A stretch of 9,211 bases of DNA from contig CASEQO010000084.1 of the NCBI GenBank assembly GCA_949290035.1, forward strand, positions 1 through 9,211. Reading direction: 5' to 3'. This stretch comes from an uncultured Mycoplasmataceae bacterium (GTDB taxonomy: Bacteria; Bacillota_I; Bacilli_A; Mycoplasmatales; Mycoplasmoidaceae). Numbering within the stretch: the first letter of the stretch is position 1; every line of letters starts with the position of its first letter. This document shows, in pieces, positions 8,511-9,211 of the stretch. The position numbers and the translations under genes are program-made. The notes under the pieces are model-generated. The model had not been told where the DNA came from. It did no database searches and saw nothing but the letters and a program-made list of their open reading frames with translations.

Positions 8511-9211
8511 TGTTAAAGTGATTGAAGAGTTCAATAATTTTGTCTTATATGCTAAAGTACCATTACCTTGAAACATTACAATACTATTTGTATTTGATCA
8601 ATCTGAACTGTCTAAACTAATCAAACCAACATCACCAAAAACAGTAGAACCAGTTGCATATTTTGGCATAACAGCAACATTTCTATAAGAAGAACTATCG
8701 TTTACATTTGTCATTGCTGATGATGCATCAAACATTCTAGTAGTATTTCTATTATGTGAATTTGATGAATAAGCAAAATGTGTTGAATTTATGTAAATAT
8801 TATCTGATCTTATTCCTAATATTTTATTTTTATGTGTTGTTCCAGATGTAAGATCATCACCATATAAAAAGAAACCATTACCATATAATCTACCTGATAA
8901 TATATTAAAATTTAAATAACTAGTATTTAATGAAATCAAACTATAATTACAAGAACCTGTTAGAAAATCATATGTTCCCTTTATTAAATTATCACCATCA
9001 CTATTATATATCATCATGTAATCAATATTATTGTTATTTGATTGTGGTGTTAATGCAATTTCAGTTATTTGACTTTTCATTTCAAGATCAGATGGTGCAC
9101 CCATATATGAACCCTTATATGTAGTATCATATACATATGAACTATCTTTATAAACATTCATTGATATTCTAGTGGCTGATGGTCATTGTTGAATTGTAAA
9201 TAATGAATATA
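8433..9211 (-). CDS. Surface protein, N-terminal part (partial; ends early after A8 tract)
   Basis: An open frame of 258 codons entering from the right edge and stopping at TAG (8433-8435), directly after a run of eight A. The true start lies outside the window. The sequence is rich in S, N, T, Y and D with alternating hydrophobic residues, as in extracellular beta-sheet or propeller domains; phrases such as ILSGRLYGNGFFLYG and STVFGDVGLISLDSSD look like repeated blades, but I cannot assign a family. No membrane helix is present in the visible part. From about 8510 it enters the first ~100-residue repeat (LEDTYARSAIIDDIKNKL), whose beta strands continue only in the other frame. As written, the protein would be released without its membrane anchor. 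Confidence 0.7.
8439..8447 (-). other. Frameshift site: A8 tract in the surface-protein gene
   Basis: The coding strand reads CAA AAA AAA TTA TAG. The upstream frame hits the stop at once. A nine-A version would read CAA AAA AAA ATT ATA GAT and run on for another 739 residues. The site also matches the A-AAA-AAA slippery heptamer in phase for -1 slippage. The joined protein would have at least 995 residues within the window. Confidence 0.75.

Noticed and set aside
8930..9124. Plus-strand open frame opposite the N-terminal surface-protein part
   Set aside because: Antisense to a coding frame; its H/Y/N-rich sequence looks like a mirror of S/N/D codons.

Overview
The window looks like a chromosome segment from a wall-less mollicute (Mycoplasma or Ureaplasma relatives; the species cannot be fixed from this alone). 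It is extremely A+T-rich, all genes lie on the minus strand, and long proteins only appear when UGA is read as tryptophan (genetic code 4). For example, both tryptophans of the SNF2 motif DPWWN are UGA. Under the standard code every large gene falls into fragments.

Layout in transcription order (right to left). (1) From the right edge to 6223 lies a large surface-type protein, cut off at its N-terminus by the window. It has a beta-rich region, then about six degenerate ~100-residue repeats that resemble the variable surface 'Lipoprotein 17' type of domain, one transmembrane helix, and a basic cytoplasmic tail. Its reading frame is broken at a run of eight A (coding strand, 8439-8446), and a ninth A would restore it. 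(2) 6054-4876 is a polytopic membrane protein of the lysylphosphatidylglycerol-synthase-TM/UPF0104 (flippase-like) family. (3) 4807-3956 is a PD-(D/E)XK nuclease of YqaJ/Cas4-like type. (4) 3972-751 is a 1073-residue SNF2 ATPase with an N-terminal SWIM zinc finger. It overlaps the nuclease gene by 17 bp, so the two are probably translationally coupled. A strong hairpin/T-tract terminator ends this unit. (5) 665-231 is a small unknown membrane protein with its own terminator. (6) From 129 off the left edge runs the start of another membrane or secreted protein, behind a good extended -10 promoter.

How the genes fit together. The nuclease and the SWIM-SNF2 motor form the clearest functional pair: a DNA translocase with a DNA-cutting partner, suited to DNA repair, recombination or defence. 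Which of these applies cannot be told from sequence. The flippase-like gene upstream may share transcription, but nothing links it in function.

The two most striking local signals are homopolymers at places where mollicutes are known to switch surface genes. One is the A8 tract inside the surface-protein gene. The other is an 18-base T tract (coding strand) lying between a candidate -35 and -10 of the small membrane protein gene, while also serving as the U-tract of the SNF2 terminator. No RNA genes, insertion sequences, CRISPR arrays or plus-strand genes were found.
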